Source of the DNA: an uncultured bacterium | GTDB taxonomy: Bacteria; Cyanobacteriota; Vampirovibrionia; Gastranaerophilales; Gastranaerophilaceae | Length of the DNA stretch: 64,000 bases | Reading direction: 5' to 3' | Assembly: GCA_949296425.1 (NCBI GenBank) | Contig: CASFPN010000040.1 | Location: forward strand, 41,568 to 105,567 | Shown: positions 54,314 through 64,000 of the stretch, piece after piece | Layout: every line of letters starts with the position of its first letter | Numbering within the stretch: position 1 is the first letter of the stretch | The notes under the pieces: generated by a model | Told to the model about the DNA's origin: nothing | Databases searched by the model: none | What the model saw: the letters and a program-made list of their open reading frames with translations, nothing else | Program-made: the position numbers and the translations under genes

Positions 54314-57139
54314 TTATTTTACAGCTTCTTCGCACTCGCAACAGATACCGTCAGAATTTAATTTTCTGTATTTCCAGCAACGTGCGCATTTTTCACCTTC
54401 AGCTTTTGTTACCCAGACTGTGTAACCTTCTTCTGTATACTCATTTAATACATTTTCAGGTTTTTCATCCGTTACATAAGCCTGTGAAGTAATAAATATA
54501 TTGCAAAGTTCATCTTCATTAGCTTTTAATACAGTGTCATCGTCTGCTTTTACATAAACTGCAACTTCTAAAGAGCTTCCGACTTTTTTGTCAGCACGCA
54601 AAGGTTCAATTGCACGGGTAACAACTTCACGTGTTTTAAGGATTTTTGAAAAATCTTCTTCCAATTTTTCATTAGTCCATTTTGGATTCGGTTTCACCCA
54701 GTCTGATAGCAATATACTTTCAATCCCGTCTTTCTGACATTCGGGAACGCTCATCCAGATATCTTCTGCCTGATGAGGCATTACGGGAACTAGCATTCTG
54801 ACTAAAGTTTGTAATGTTTCATAAAGTACAGTCTGGCAGGCACGGCGTGAAAGCGACTTTTTGCCTGCTGTATAGAGTCTGTCTTTTACAATATCAAGAT
54901 AAAAAGAACTCAAATCAACTGCCGCAAAATTTTGCAATTGCTGGAAGTATTTATAGAATTCGTAATTGTCAAAGGCTTCTGTTACACTTTCGATTAAGTG
55001 ATTTAATTTATGAAGCGCGAATTTATCTATTTCTTTCAAATCTTCATAATTTACATAATCTGTTTTCGGGTCAAAATCAAACAGGTTTCCGACTAAAAAT
55101 CTTGATGTATTTCTGGTTTTTTTGAAAATTTCAGCAAGCTGTTTAATTATATTATTTCCGATTTTCGTATCATTTCTGTAATCAACTGATGCTGCCCACA
55201 GTCTCAATATATCAGCCCCGTATGTGTTTATGATTTCGTCAGGTCTGATGTAGTTTCCAAGTGACTTAGACATTTTCCTTCCGTCTTCCCCGAACACAAA
55301 TCCGTGAGTAAGAACTGATTTGTAAGGCGCAATCCCTTCTGTTGCGACAGAAGTTAAAAGTGATGACTGGAACCAGCCTCTGTGCTGATCTGAACCTTCA
55401 AGATACATTTCAACTGGGGTTGTACCCAGAACTTCTGAACGTTTGTTTACAACCGCACGCCACGTAATTCCTGAATCAAACCAGACATCCATAATGTCGT
55501 TTTCTTTTTTGAAGCAGTGAGTTTTGCCGCATTTGGGGCATTTAAAACCTTGCGGTAATAATTCATCAGCAGTGTATTTAACCCATGCATCAGAACTTTC
55601 TTTTTCGAATAAACGGGCAACATTTTCAATTGTTTCATCTGTTACGATAACTTCACCGCAGTCTTCGCAGTAGAAAACAGGGATAGGAACGCCCCAGGCT
55701 CTTTGTCTTGAAATACACCAGTCGGTACGTCCTGCGACCATGTTTGAAATTCTTGCTTCGCCGCCTGATGGAATCCATTTTACTTTTTTAATTTCTTCAA
55801 GCGCTTTGTCTCTAAATCTGTCAACTTTAACAAACCACTGAGGAGTTGCGCGGTAGATAACCGGATTTTTACATCTCCAGCAGTGAGGGTAACTGTGATT
55901 TATATCCTGAGCTTTTAAAAGCGCACCGCAATTTTTCAGTTTTTCAATAACAATTGCGTTTCCTTTATAATATGGAACACCTTCAAGGTCTTTGTCTTTA
56001 ACCGCGTCAGTCCAAACACCTTTGCTGTCAAGCGGTGAAAATACTTCAATACCGTATCTGCACCCGACTTCATAGTCTTCCAAACCGTGTCCCGGAGCGG
56101 TATGTACAGAACCTGTACCTGCATCAAGAGTAACGTGTTCCCCTAAAATTATCGGTGATTTTCTGTCAACAAGCGGATGCTGTGTGTTCAATAATTCTAA
56201 ATCAGCCCCTGTGCAAGATCCGAGAACTTTAATATCTTTTTCATCCCATTCAACATCTGCAAGGAAGTTTGCAAGAAGCCCCTGAGCAACAACATAAACA
56301 TCACCTTTATATTCGAAAAATGTATATTCAAATTTCGGGTGCATGCTTATTGCCATGTTTGAAGGAATTGTCCACGGGGTTGTTGTCCAGATGACACAAT
56401 AGATGTCCGGAGGGCAGGAAGGCAGGAAGGCAAGCTTATTACGCAATTTAGTAGTACTTTCTTCATCAAACTTAAATCTTACATAAATTGAAGTTGATGT
56501 ATGATCAGCATATTCAACTTCTGCTTCTGCAAGGGCAGTTTCACATGAGGCACACCAGTAAACAGGTTTTAAACCTTTTTCAATGTAACCCTTTTTGTAC
56601 ATTTCACCAAAAACTCTTACCTGTTCGGCTTCAAAATCGGGATTAATAGTCAAATAAGGATGTTCCCAATCGCCCAGAACCCCGAGACGCTTAAATTCAC
56701 TTTCCTGTCCTTTTAAACTCGACAGAGCAAATTCACGGCACTTTTGTCTTAATTCATAAGGTGTTAAAGCGCTTCTTCCGCCCTTTATATTTTTTACAAC
56801 TTTATTTTCTATTGGAAGTCCGTGTCCGTCATATCCCGGAACATAAGGACTATAATATCCTGCCTGAGCTTTATATTTCAATAAAATATCTTTAAGGATT
56901 TTATTAAGAGCCGTACCAACGTGAATTTTTTCGGAACTCAAATAAGGCGGGCCGTCATGCAAGATAAATTTATTTGTTTTATCACGTTGATTGATAATTT
57001 TGTTATAAATATCATGTTCTTCCCAGAACTTTTGAATTTCAAGTTCTCTTACAGTTGCATTTGCTCTCATTGCAAGAGTTGTTTGAGGAAGATTAAGAGT
57101 ATCTTTAAACTCTACTTTTGTACCTGTTTCGTTACTCAT
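54314..57139 (-). CDS. ileS: Isoleucyl-tRNA synthetase
   Basis: 941 residues, a class I synthetase charging tRNA-Ile. HIGH is represented by HVGT in PPYLSSEKIHVGTALNKILKD and KMSKS by DGRKMSKSLGNYIRP. The editing domain (WTTTPWTIPSNMAISMHP, GTGSVHTAPGHGLEDY) is complete, and the C-terminal zinc motif CARCW...CCEC is present, as in bacterial type IleS. Seven bases separate it from the upstream symporter gene stop. Confidence 0.97.
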   Translation of the reverse strand: MSNETGTKVEFKDTLNLPQTTLAMRANATVRELEIQKFWEEHDIYNKIINQRDKTNKFILHDGPPYLSSEKIHVGTALNKILKDILLKYKAQAGYYSPYVPGYDGHGLPIENKVVKNIKGGRSALTPYELRQKCREFALSSLKGQESEFKRLGVLGDWEHPYLTINPDFEAEQVRVFGEMYKKGYIEKGLKPVYWCASCETALAEAEVEYADHTSTSIYVRFKFDEESTTKLRNKLAFLPSCPPDIYCVIWTTTPWTIPSNMAISMHPKFEYTFFEYKGDVYVVAQGLLANFLADVEWDEKDIKVLGSCTGADLELLNTQHPLVDRKSPIILGEHVTLDAGTGSVHTAPGHGLEDYEVGCRYGIEVFSPLDSKGVWTDAVKDKDLEGVPYYKGNAIVIEKLKNCGALLKAQDINHSYPHCWRCKNPVIYRATPQWFVKVDRFRDKALEEIKKVKWIPSGGEARISNMVAGRTDWCISRQRAWGVPIPVFYCEDCGEVIVTDETIENVARLFEKESSDAWVKYTADELLPQGFKCPKCGKTHCFKKENDIMDVWFDSGITWRAVVNKRSEVLGTTPVEMYLEGSDQHRGWFQSSLLTSVATEGIAPYKSVLTHGFVFGEDGRKMSKSLGNYIRPDEIINTYGADILRLWAASVDYRNDTKIGNNIIKQLAEIFKKTRNTSRFLVGNLFDFDPKTDYVNYEDLKEIDKFALHKLNHLIESVTEAFDNYEFYKYFQQLQNFAAVDLSSFYLDIVKDRLYTAGKKSLSRRACQTVLYETLQTLVRMLVPVMPHQAEDIWMSVPECQKDGIESILLSDWVKPNPKWTNEKLEEDFSKILKTREVVTRAIEPLRADKKVGSSLEVAVYVKADDDTVLKANEDELCNIFITSQAYVTDEKPENVLNEYTEEGYTVWVTKAEGEKCARCWKYRKLNSDGICCECEEAVK

Positions 57140-57145
57140 AATAAA

Positions 57146-58450
57146 TTACCCTTCTTTTATTTTTTCTAATTTTTGTTGTATGTCGTTTCCGATGCTTTCT
57201 TCTTTAGATTGTTTTACAAATTCAGCCATCTTATTATAATCAAACTCATTTTCCCAGCGTGCGATAACAACAGTTGCAACACAGTTTCCAATAAGATTTA
57301 CTGTAGTTCTTCCCATATCAAGGATTTGATCAATTCCAAGTAATATTGCAACACCAAGTATCGGAATATTGAAACTTGCCAGAGTGCCCGCAAGAACAAT
57401 TAGAGAAGCCCTCGGAACTCCTGCAACACCTTTGCTCGTAAGCATTAATGCAAGCATTATAATAATCTGCTGATTTAAATCCAAATTTATTCCTACAATC
57501 TGCGAAGAAAATAAAACCCCCATTGCAAGGTATAATGTACTTCCGTCAAGGTTAAACGTATAACCAGTCGGCATAACAAATCCCACAATAGTTTTGGGGA
57601 CACCAAAACGCTCCATAATTTCCATGGCTTTTGGAAAAGCTGCCTCGGAACTTGCTGTTGTAAATGTTAGCAAAGCAGGCTCCTGCAATGCTCTCAATAA
57701 ATCTCTGAATGAAATTTTTACAATCTTACAAACAATTATCAATACAAGCAGAACAAAAATTGCCAGTGCAATATACAAAGCTGCAATTACTTTACAATAA
57801 TTTTTCAAAACAGCAAGTCCATTTGCGCCGACAGTTGATGCTATTGCCCCGAATATCCCGAGAGGTGCAAAATACATTACGTATTCCGTGAATTTAAACA
57901 TAATCTGCGAAATAGAATTAAAAAAATCAACAACAGGTTTTGCTTTATCGCCGACAGCAATAACAGCAAGAGCAAAAAATATTGCAAACACAACTATTTG
58001 CAGCAAATTACCCTGCGACATTGCATCAAACACACTGTTCGGAAATATATTAATAATCATTTCGCTGACAGACGTGTGCGCCTGAGAAGCTGCAAGAAGT
58101 CCTGCTTCCTGCATTCTTATGGCATGCTCACTTGTCCCGCTGACAAAGCCGACACCGGGTTTAAACAAATTCGCCATTGTCAAACCAATTACAAGCGCAA
58201 GAGTTGTAACTATTTCAAAATATATTATTGTCTTAAGCCCGATTTTACCTAGACTTTTTGCATCACCATGTCCTGCAATACCGACAACCAGCGTTGCAAA
58301 CAACAAAGGAGCAATAATCATTTTCACCATTCTTAAAAATATAACGGCAAACGGACGCATTTTAACCGCAAAGTCGGGGGAAAAATGTCCTATTATAACA
58401 CCTAAAATTAATGCTATAAATATCAGGGCTGTGAGTTTTGAATGTTTCAA
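57146..58450 (-). CDS. Dicarboxylate/amino acid:cation symporter (DAACS family)
   Basis: 434 residues with 8 membrane helices and two re-entrant loops. Family motifs are seen: serine-rich ALLTFTTASSEAAFPKAM (HP1), VMPTGYTFNLDGSTLYLAMGVLF (TM7 NMDG-like, here NLDGS) and the HP2 region SKGVAGVPRASLIVLAGTL. It imports C4-dicarboxylates or glutamate/aspartate with Na+ or H+. It is directly upstream of ileS on the same strand. Substrate not resolvable. Confidence 0.93.
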   Translation of the reverse strand: MKHSKLTALIFIALILGVIIGHFSPDFAVKMRPFAVIFLRMVKMIIAPLLFATLVVGIAGHGDAKSLGKIGLKTIIYFEIVTTLALVIGLTMANLFKPGVGFVSGTSEHAIRMQEAGLLAASQAHTSVSEMIINIFPNSVFDAMSQGNLLQIVVFAIFFALAVIAVGDKAKPVVDFFNSISQIMFKFTEYVMYFAPLGIFGAIASTVGANGLAVLKNYCKVIAALYIALAIFVLLVLIIVCKIVKISFRDLLRALQEPALLTFTTASSEAAFPKAMEIMERFGVPKTIVGFVMPTGYTFNLDGSTLYLAMGVLFSSQIVGINLDLNQQIIIMLALMLTSKGVAGVPRASLIVLAGTLASFNIPILGVAILLGIDQILDMGRTTVNLIGNCVATVVIARWENEFDYNKMAEFVKQSKEESIGNDIQQKLEKIKEG

Positions 58451-58628
58451 ATTTTATACCTCAAAAAAATTATATTACAAACATAGCTTTATGAAAAAAT
58501 TCCTGTAACGTTTCGTAAATGTTTTTTAACACTACTACCCATGCCTTTTGTTAATTGATGTAATATAATTGAATAGACATGTAAATTGTGATACAATAAT
58601 TTAATCAAAAAATAAAGGGGAGGTTAAT

Positions 58629-60605
58629 GTGACAGAAAGCACATGCATGGAAAAGCTAAGTTTATCGGAAAACGCAATCAAGGTTCTTGAAAAAAGATAC
58701 CTGAAAAGAGATAAAGAAGGCAACTGTATAGAAACACCGGCTGATATGTTCAGACGTGTTGCAAGTACAATTGCATCAGGAGATTTAAAATTCGGGAAAT
58801 CCCAATCAGAAGTTGATAAATTAACTGAAAGATTTTATAAAGCTATTACAAATTGCTATTTTATGCCAAATTCGCCGACATTAATGAATGCAGGAAGAGA
58901 ATTGGGGCAATTAGCGGCATGCTTTGTTCTTCCGGTAGAAGATTCTCTTGAAGGAATTTTCGAAACAGTTAAAAATACCGCACTTATTCACAAATCAGGC
59001 GGCGGAACAGGTTTTTCTTTCTCAAGATTAAGGCCTAAAAACAGTGTTGTAAGATCAACAATGGGCGTATCTTCAGGCCCAGTATCTTTTATGGAAGTAT
59101 TTAACGCCGCAACCGAAGCCGTTAAACAGGGCGGTACAAGACGCGGTGCAAATATGGGTATCTTAAGAGTTGATCATCCTGATATTTTAGACTTTATTGA
59201 ATGCAAAAGCGATAACAATAAATTAAATAACTTTAATATCTCCGTTGCTATTACGGATAAGTTTATGGAAGCTTTGAAAAACGGCACCGATTATGAGCTG
59301 ATTAACCCGCAAAATAACACTGTTGCAGGCAAATTGAGCGCTAAAAAAGTGTTTGATATGATTGTTGACGGTGCTTGGAGAAACGGAGAACCCGGAATTA
59401 TCTTCATTGATAAAATGAATTCCGATAACCCTACTCCTTTAATCGGAGAAATTGAATCAACAAATCCCTGCGGAGAAGTTCCGCTTCTTGCTTATGAAGC
59501 ATGCAACCTCGGCTCAATAAACCTCGGAAGAATGGTTGAAAACGGTTCAATCAACTGGGATTTACTGGCTGAAACAACAAGAACTGCTATCAGATTTTTA
59601 GATAATGTAATCGCAGTCAACAATTACCCGTTACCGCAGATTTCCGAAATGGTTCAAAATAACAGGAAAATCGGCTTAGGTGTAATGGGCTGGGCAGATA
59701 TGCTTATGAAACTCGGTATTTCTTATGCATCAAAAGAAGGTACTGAGCTTGCCGGTCAGGTTATGGAATTTATTGATTACGAATCAAAATGTGAATCAAT
59801 TGAACTTTCAAAAGAAAGAGGAAGATTTAATAACTTTAAAGGAAGCGTCTATGAAAGACCAAACTATTTGTATAACAAATACAAAGGAAAATCAGCAGGC
59901 AAAATTTCTGACGAACAATGGATGGAACTTGATGCTGAAATAGTAAAATACGGTATCAGAAACGCAACAACTACTTGTATTGCGCCTACCGGAACTATTT
60001 CTATGATTGCAGGAGCTTCAGGCGGTGTTGAACCTCTATTCGGTCTTGTATTTTCAAGATTAATTATGGATGGCACTGAAATGCTTGAAGTTAATCCGAT
60101 ATTCAAAGATTATGCAATAGAACACGGCTTCTATTCTGAAGATTTAATGAAAGAAATCGCAAAAACAGGTTCAGTTGCACACGTTGCAGGTGTTCCTGAA
60201 ACAGCTAAACATATCTTTGTAACAGCACACGATGTTTCACCATACTGGCACGTAAAAATGCAGGCTGCATTCCAGCTTCATACAGATAATGCGGTTTCAA
60301 AAACCGTTAACTTTGAAGAACACGCAACCCGCAAAGATATTGAAGAAGCTTATATCTTAGCTTATGAAAATAATCTGAAGGGTATAACAGTTTATAGAAA
60401 CAACTCCCGTCAGTTCCAGCCGATGAATTTGGATGATAAAAAGAAATCTCAAGATGCAAAAGTGGAAGAAACTGTTGTAGAAGAAGTAACAGATGAACCG
60501 ACAGGCGAAATTAAAACTGTTAAATGCCCTGAATGCGGAAATGAAATTCAAATGGCTGAAGGATGTTTCATCTGTTTGAAGTGCGGATATTCAGGATGTT
60601 CTTAG
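58629..60605 (+). CDS. nrdJ: Adenosylcobalamin-dependent ribonucleotide reductase (class II)
   Basis: 658 residues from a GTG start, preceded by GGGGAGG; the overlapping ATG is closed by TGA. It reduces ribonucleotides using a B12-generated thiyl radical, so needs no oxygen. Seen: LAACFVLPVEDSLEGIF, NPCGEVPLLAYEACNLGSINLG (NPCGE with catalytic Cys and Glu), CIAPTGTISMIAGASGGVEPLF, and a C-terminal zinc ribbon CPECGN...CLKCGYSGC that recycles the active-site disulphide. Somewhat short for the family, but the catalytic core is complete. Confidence 0.93.
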   Translation: MTESTCMEKLSLSENAIKVLEKRYLKRDKEGNCIETPADMFRRVASTIASGDLKFGKSQSEVDKLTERFYKAITNCYFMPNSPTLMNAGRELGQLAACFVLPVEDSLEGIFETVKNTALIHKSGGGTGFSFSRLRPKNSVVRSTMGVSSGPVSFMEVFNAATEAVKQGGTRRGANMGILRVDHPDILDFIECKSDNNKLNNFNISVAITDKFMEALKNGTDYELINPQNNTVAGKLSAKKVFDMIVDGAWRNGEPGIIFIDKMNSDNPTPLIGEIESTNPCGEVPLLAYEACNLGSINLGRMVENGSINWDLLAETTRTAIRFLDNVIAVNNYPLPQISEMVQNNRKIGLGVMGWADMLMKLGISYASKEGTELAGQVMEFIDYESKCESIELSKERGRFNNFKGSVYERPNYLYNKYKGKSAGKISDEQWMELDAEIVKYGIRNATTTCIAPTGTISMIAGASGGVEPLFGLVFSRLIMDGTEMLEVNPIFKDYAIEHGFYSEDLMKEIAKTGSVAHVAGVPETAKHIFVTAHDVSPYWHVKMQAAFQLHTDNAVSKTVNFEEHATRKDIEEAYILAYENNLKGITVYRNNSRQFQPMNLDDKKKSQDAKVEETVVEEVTDEPTGEIKTVKCPECGNEIQMAEGCFICLKCGYSGCS

Positions 60606-60761
60606 GGAGCGTGCCGCTCCACCCACCACTTAGGCGTTGCATAAACTTGCACAGTCTAAACTAAAGAAGGAGCATGCCGCTCCACCCGCCACTTAGGCGT
60701 TGCATAAACTTGCACAGTCTAAACTAAAGAAGGAGCGTGCCGCTCCACCCGCCACATAAGG
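60606..60761. repeat. 63-bp tandem repeat (2.5 units) after nrdJ
   Basis: Units begin at 60606, 60669 and 60732 (the last partial). Each starts GGAGCGTGCCGCTCC, a hairpin, and ends with TTGCACAGTCTAAACTAAAG. Single-unit relatives are at 53541, 54248 and 63597. The gap 60606-61135 otherwise holds a G-rich repeat (60812-60845), two terminators and the pheT leader. Confidence 0.85.
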
Positions 60762-60870
60762 TGAAACGCTTTGCTTATCACACGCTACTATTCTGTTTTA
60801 GTGAAACATTTCACTTCCTCTCCTATGAGAGGAGGGGTGAGGGCTTATCTGCAAAATAAGATTGAGAGTA

Positions 60871-60907
60871 AAATACTACCACTTATGTTAAGGGGTAGTA
60901 TTTTTTT
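60871..60907. terminator. Bidirectional-type intrinsic terminator
   Basis: AAATACTACC pairs with GGTAGTATTT around a 13-nt loop, followed by TTTT; probably ends the nrdJ transcript. Confidence 0.75.
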
Positions 60908-60969
60908 GTAAATTAATGTTAATTTTTAAAGATAACGAAAGACTAAATAATTTAAAAAATTAATAATAA

Positions 60970-61005
60970 AAATCACCCTCTGAAAATTCAGGGGGTGATT
61001 TTTTG
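60970..61005. terminator. Second intrinsic terminator upstream of pheT
   Basis: AATCACCCTCTGAA pairs with its near complement TTCAGGGGGTGATT, followed by TTTT. Confidence 0.75.
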
Positions 61006-61135
61006 TGAGTTATAGTTTACTGTCCATCCCTTGGGGGAGGGATGAAGGGAGAGGGTTTAAAAATCTGTATTTGTATTTCAACGGGGTTTGTAGTATTATG
61101 CGGGTAGAGAATATCAAAATGAGAGGGAATTATAA

Positions 61136-63604
61136 ATGCAGGTATCATTAAACTGGTTAAACGAATTTGTAGACTTATCAGATAAAGATGTTGAACAAAT
61201 AGCACATGAACTTACCATGAGCGGTTTGGAAGTGGAAGAAACAGAAGAAGTTAAGCCGCAATTTACAAATATTAAAACGGTAAAAATCGAAAAAATAGAC
61301 AATCACCCGAATTCCGCTCACTTACACCTTGTAACCGTTAATACAGGTTCAGGGTTGAAAACAGTAGTTTGCGGGGCTCAAAATATTAAGGAAGGGCAGA
61401 TTGTTCCTTACGCCTCTGTAGGTTCAAAAGTTCTAGACAGAAAAACCGGTGAAATGTTTACTCTCACACCTGCCGTTATAAGAGGGGTAGAATCGCAGGG
61501 AATGCTTTGTTCTGCAGATGAACTGGGTGTTGCAGACAGAAACTACCAGCAAGAAGACGGAATACTCGTTTTAAACAGGATTTTTCCGGATGTAAAAATC
61601 GGTGAAGATGTTGAAAATGTTTTAGGATTTGAAAAAGATTATATATTACATGTTGCACCGACTGCAAACAGAGGGGATCAGATGTCTGTTATCGGCATTG
61701 CAAGAGAATTAAGCGCAATATTTGACAAACCGTTAAAATTTTCTCCGCTTGAATGCACAAGAGATTTATCAACAGACAAATTTAAAGTTGAAATTATTGA
61801 CAATGATGTCTGCAAATACTATTCAATCGGTGTTTTGAAAAATATCAAAATAAAACCGTCGCCTGACTGGATGCAGAAAAGACTTATCACATCAGGGGTA
61901 CGCGCTATAAACAACGTTGTAGACATAACAAATTACGTTATGCTTGAATACGGAACCCCATTCCATGCATTTGATTTAGACAAACTAAACGGATATTTAT
62001 GCGTAAGACGAGCAAAAGAAGGCGAAAAAATTGTTACCTTAGACGGAGTTGAAAGAAATCTCACAACTGACAGCGTTTTAATCGCAGACGAAACTAAAGG
62101 GGTTTGTCTTGCAGGCGTATTCGGAGGAGAAAATTCCGAAATAGACGATAATACAAAAAACATCGCACTGGAAGCAGCTTATTTTACACCTGTTTCAAAC
62201 CGAAGAAGCTCCAGAAGCGTCGGCTATCGCTCGGAAGCCTGCGCAAGATTTGAAAGAGGAGTCGATATAGAAGCCATAAAACCTGCTTTAATGCGCGCAA
62301 TGCAGCTTCTTGTAGAACTTGCGGACGCTGATATTGAAGGAGTTGTTGAAGCAGGTAGAAATAAACTTGAACCGCTTGAAATAACTTTAAGATATGCACA
62401 GATAAAAAGAATTCTCGGCTGCGAAATAGCTCCCGAAAAATGTATTACAATACTTGAAAAACTCGGGTTTGAAAAACTCGGAGGCAATGATCTTGCGGCC
62501 AAATTCTCCGTTCCTTCATTCAGAGCGGATGACGTAACACGCGAAATTGACTTGATAGAAGAAATTGCCAGAATTAACGGTTATGACAAAATCACAACAA
62601 CTCTGCCTGATAAAAACGAAATGCCTGAGATTACCCTTGAAGAAAAAGTTGTGAAAAAAGTTCATGAACTTATGCTTTCATCAGGCCTTAATGAAATTGT
62701 CACAAGCTCGCTAATCGGCAAGCCCCTGCTCGACAAATATATGCAAATCTATGATGATTCAAAAGCCGTTAAGGTACTCAATTCTGCAAGTGAAGAATGC
62801 ACAATGCTCAGACAAAATCTTGCTTCAAGCATTCTTAACTGCATGAAAATGAATTATGATAACGGACAAAAAACATTTTGGGGCTACGAAATCGGTAAAA
62901 AATATATTGTTACAGCTCCTGCTGATGAAAAAAGTACAGGTGTAAAAGAATCACGCGTTCTTGCAGGTATTATTACAGGCGAAATTGAAAATTCAAAATG
63001 GCAGGTTAAAACACAAACTGATTTCTTTACACTCAAAGGGATTATAGAAAAATTGTTTGAAGAACTCGGTGTTTCAAAAAGAATTAAACTAACACCATGT
63101 GAAGATATTGACTATTTACACCCTTACAGAAGCGCAAAAGTAAATATATTAGGCAAAAACCTTACAAATATAGGATATTTCGGACAAATCCATCCGATAT
63201 TGAAAGATAAAATGAAAATCAAAGGTCAGGAAGTTTTCATGTTTGAAATTGATCTTGATGAAATAATCGGTATCATAAAAGAACATACAACACGTTACAA
63301 AAAACTTCCGCAATTCCCGGAAGTCCGCCGTGATCTTGCCTTCATCATCAATGAAGATGTAAGCTTTGATGATATTCAAAAAGTCATCAAAGGTGCCGTA
63401 CAGCAAAATATATTCAAAGGCTCTGAAATATTTGACGTCTATCAGGGCGACAATATTGAAAAAGGCTTTAAAAGCCTTGCCTTCCGTGTAAAAATGCAGG
63501 ATGAAAATGCGACTTTGACAGATGAAGTTATAGAACATCAGATGAACAACATCCGTGCAAAACTTCAAAAAACTTATTCGGAAATATCATTTAGAGGAGC
63601 GTAG
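61136..63604 (+). CDS. pheT: Phenylalanyl-tRNA synthetase beta subunit
   Basis: 822 residues. In order: an N-terminal tRNA-binding OB domain (VVCGAQNIKEGQIVPYASVG, about 80-100), B3/4 editing domain (RRSSRSVGYRSEACARFERGVD), B5 (IKRILGCEIAPEKCITILEKLGF), core (HPYRSAKV...IGYFGQIHP) and the C-terminal FDX-ACB anticodon domain (PQFPEVRRDLAFII). It works as an alpha2-beta2 tetramer, but pheS is not adjacent. The stop codon TAG lies within a GGAGCGTAGCCGCTCC repeat element, which supplies the last residues. Confidence 0.96.
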   Translation: MQVSLNWLNEFVDLSDKDVEQIAHELTMSGLEVEETEEVKPQFTNIKTVKIEKIDNHPNSAHLHLVTVNTGSGLKTVVCGAQNIKEGQIVPYASVGSKVLDRKTGEMFTLTPAVIRGVESQGMLCSADELGVADRNYQQEDGILVLNRIFPDVKIGEDVENVLGFEKDYILHVAPTANRGDQMSVIGIARELSAIFDKPLKFSPLECTRDLSTDKFKVEIIDNDVCKYYSIGVLKNIKIKPSPDWMQKRLITSGVRAINNVVDITNYVMLEYGTPFHAFDLDKLNGYLCVRRAKEGEKIVTLDGVERNLTTDSVLIADETKGVCLAGVFGGENSEIDDNTKNIALEAAYFTPVSNRRSSRSVGYRSEACARFERGVDIEAIKPALMRAMQLLVELADADIEGVVEAGRNKLEPLEITLRYAQIKRILGCEIAPEKCITILEKLGFEKLGGNDLAAKFSVPSFRADDVTREIDLIEEIARINGYDKITTTLPDKNEMPEITLEEKVVKKVHELMLSSGLNEIVTSSLIGKPLLDKYMQIYDDSKAVKVLNSASEECTMLRQNLASSILNCMKMNYDNGQKTFWGYEIGKKYIVTAPADEKSTGVKESRVLAGIITGEIENSKWQVKTQTDFFTLKGIIEKLFEELGVSKRIKLTPCEDIDYLHPYRSAKVNILGKNLTNIGYFGQIHPILKDKMKIKGQEVFMFEIDLDEIIGIIKEHTTRYKKLPQFPEVRRDLAFIINEDVSFDDIQKVIKGAVQQNIFKGSEIFDVYQGDNIEKGFKSLAFRVKMQDENATLTDEVIEHQMNNIRAKLQKTYSEISFRGA

Positions 63605-63659
63605 CCGCTCCACCCACCACTTAGGTGTTGTATAAACTTGCACAGTCTAAGCTAAAGAC
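63597..63659. repeat. Single 63-bp-family repeat overlapping the pheT stop
   Basis: GGAGCGTAGCCGCTCC followed by CACCACTTAGGTGTTG...TTGCACAGTCTAAGCTAAAG, homologous to the units at 60606-60761. Confidence 0.8.
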
Positions 63660-63840
63660 AGAGCGTATCAGTTCTACCTACATATTATTTTTATCCCCAC
63701 CCTTTGAGGGGAACGCGAACAAGCTGAAGGCGAAACGGCGGCACGCAGGCGACGGCGTTGCAACCCCGTTATCCGCGAGTGAGCAAGACAGGGAAAATAA
63801 AGGGGTGGAAAAAATATGGATATACTGGTAAATAAACATA

Positions 63841-64000
63841 ACCTCCCTTGCAAAGGGAAGGGGACCGCGCAAGCGGTGGAGATAATTCCAAAAGAAAAAA
63901 CATAAACATAACCTCCCTTGCAAAGGGAGGGGGACCGCGCAAGCGGTGGAGATAATTCCAAAAGAAAAAACATAAACATAACCTCCCTTGCAAAGGGAGG
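63841..64000. repeat. 70-bp tandem repeat array at the right edge
   Basis: ACCTCCCTTGCAAAGGGAGG plus GGGACCGCGCAAGCGGTGGAG and an A-rich tail repeats at 63841, 63911 and 63981 with period 70, nearly identical, and continues beyond the window. Each unit holds two small hairpins (CCTCCCTT-GC-AAAGGGAGG and CCGC-GCAA-GCGG). The open frames across it are repeat artefacts. Confidence 0.85.

Noticed and set aside
60606..60761. CRISPR array
   Set aside because: The 63-bp units are contiguous tandem copies without unique spacers and no cas genes are present. The same applies to the 70-bp array at 63841.
63625..63993. Several overlapping open frames at the right edge
   Set aside because: They are created by the 70-bp repeat lacking stops in several frames; no conserved motif or ribosome site.

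Overview
This is an AT-rich bacterial chromosome segment from a diderm. It carries an RND efflux pump with a TolC partner, a Wza-like SLBB export protein, two prepilin-like proteins, an adenosylcobalamin-dependent ribonucleotide reductase and much G/C-rich intergenic repeat DNA. That mix, and a protein beginning MGMAASQARLL, resemble uncultured gut Vampirovibrionia/Melainabacteria (Gastranaerophilales). The taxonomy is inference from gene style, not proven by a marker gene.

Positions 1-19,740 are a defence island. A type 1 BREX operon runs leftwards: brxA, brxB, brxC, pglX, two cargo genes (a membrane protein and a HEPN-like protein), pglZ, and brxL cut by the window edge. Just upstream of brxA, a perfect 23-bp inverted repeat brackets a 149-bp segment with an outward extended -10 promoter, next to a small FimB-sized tyrosine recombinase. 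This looks like an invertible promoter switch for the whole operon. Beyond it lie a decayed small exported-protein gene, a Fic protein, a three-gene ABC-three-component (ABC-3C) system, and a membrane-protein gene broken by a 12-C tract (a likely contingency locus, read as OFF here).

Positions 19,885-45,180 hold two lineage-type hypothetical or acetyltransferase genes and then housekeeping genes: rarA, a DMT transporter, tyrA, mtnA, a 2-hydroxyacyl-CoA dehydratase-like protein, a radical SAM protein, an SLBB export protein, grpE-dnaJ with two passengers, murA, a first prepilin/XRE pair, and an efflux operon of adaptor, RND pump and TolC.

Positions 45,180-47,880 contain the most novel element. 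Two paralogous copies of a compact module each encode a 26-residue hydrophobic peptide on the minus strand and a convergent, roughly 82-nt RNA with its own promoter and intrinsic terminator on the plus strand. In each copy a short direct repeat makes the RNA complementary to the peptide mRNA leader, and the repeat sequence differs between copies, so each RNA matches its own mRNA best. This is the architecture of a type I toxin-antitoxin (Fst/par-like layout) in a peptide family I do not recognise. Between the copies sits a second XRE/prepilin pair with clear operators.

Positions 47,880-64,000 are mainly housekeeping: rdgB, uppS, fusA, a coiled-coil surface or flagellin-like protein, a DUF559 nuclease-like protein, ileS, a dicarboxylate/amino-acid symporter, nrdJ and pheT. 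They are separated by dispersed repeats: a G-rich CCCTCTCC-type family, a 63-bp GGAGCGTGCCGCTCC family and a 70-bp tandem array at the right edge.
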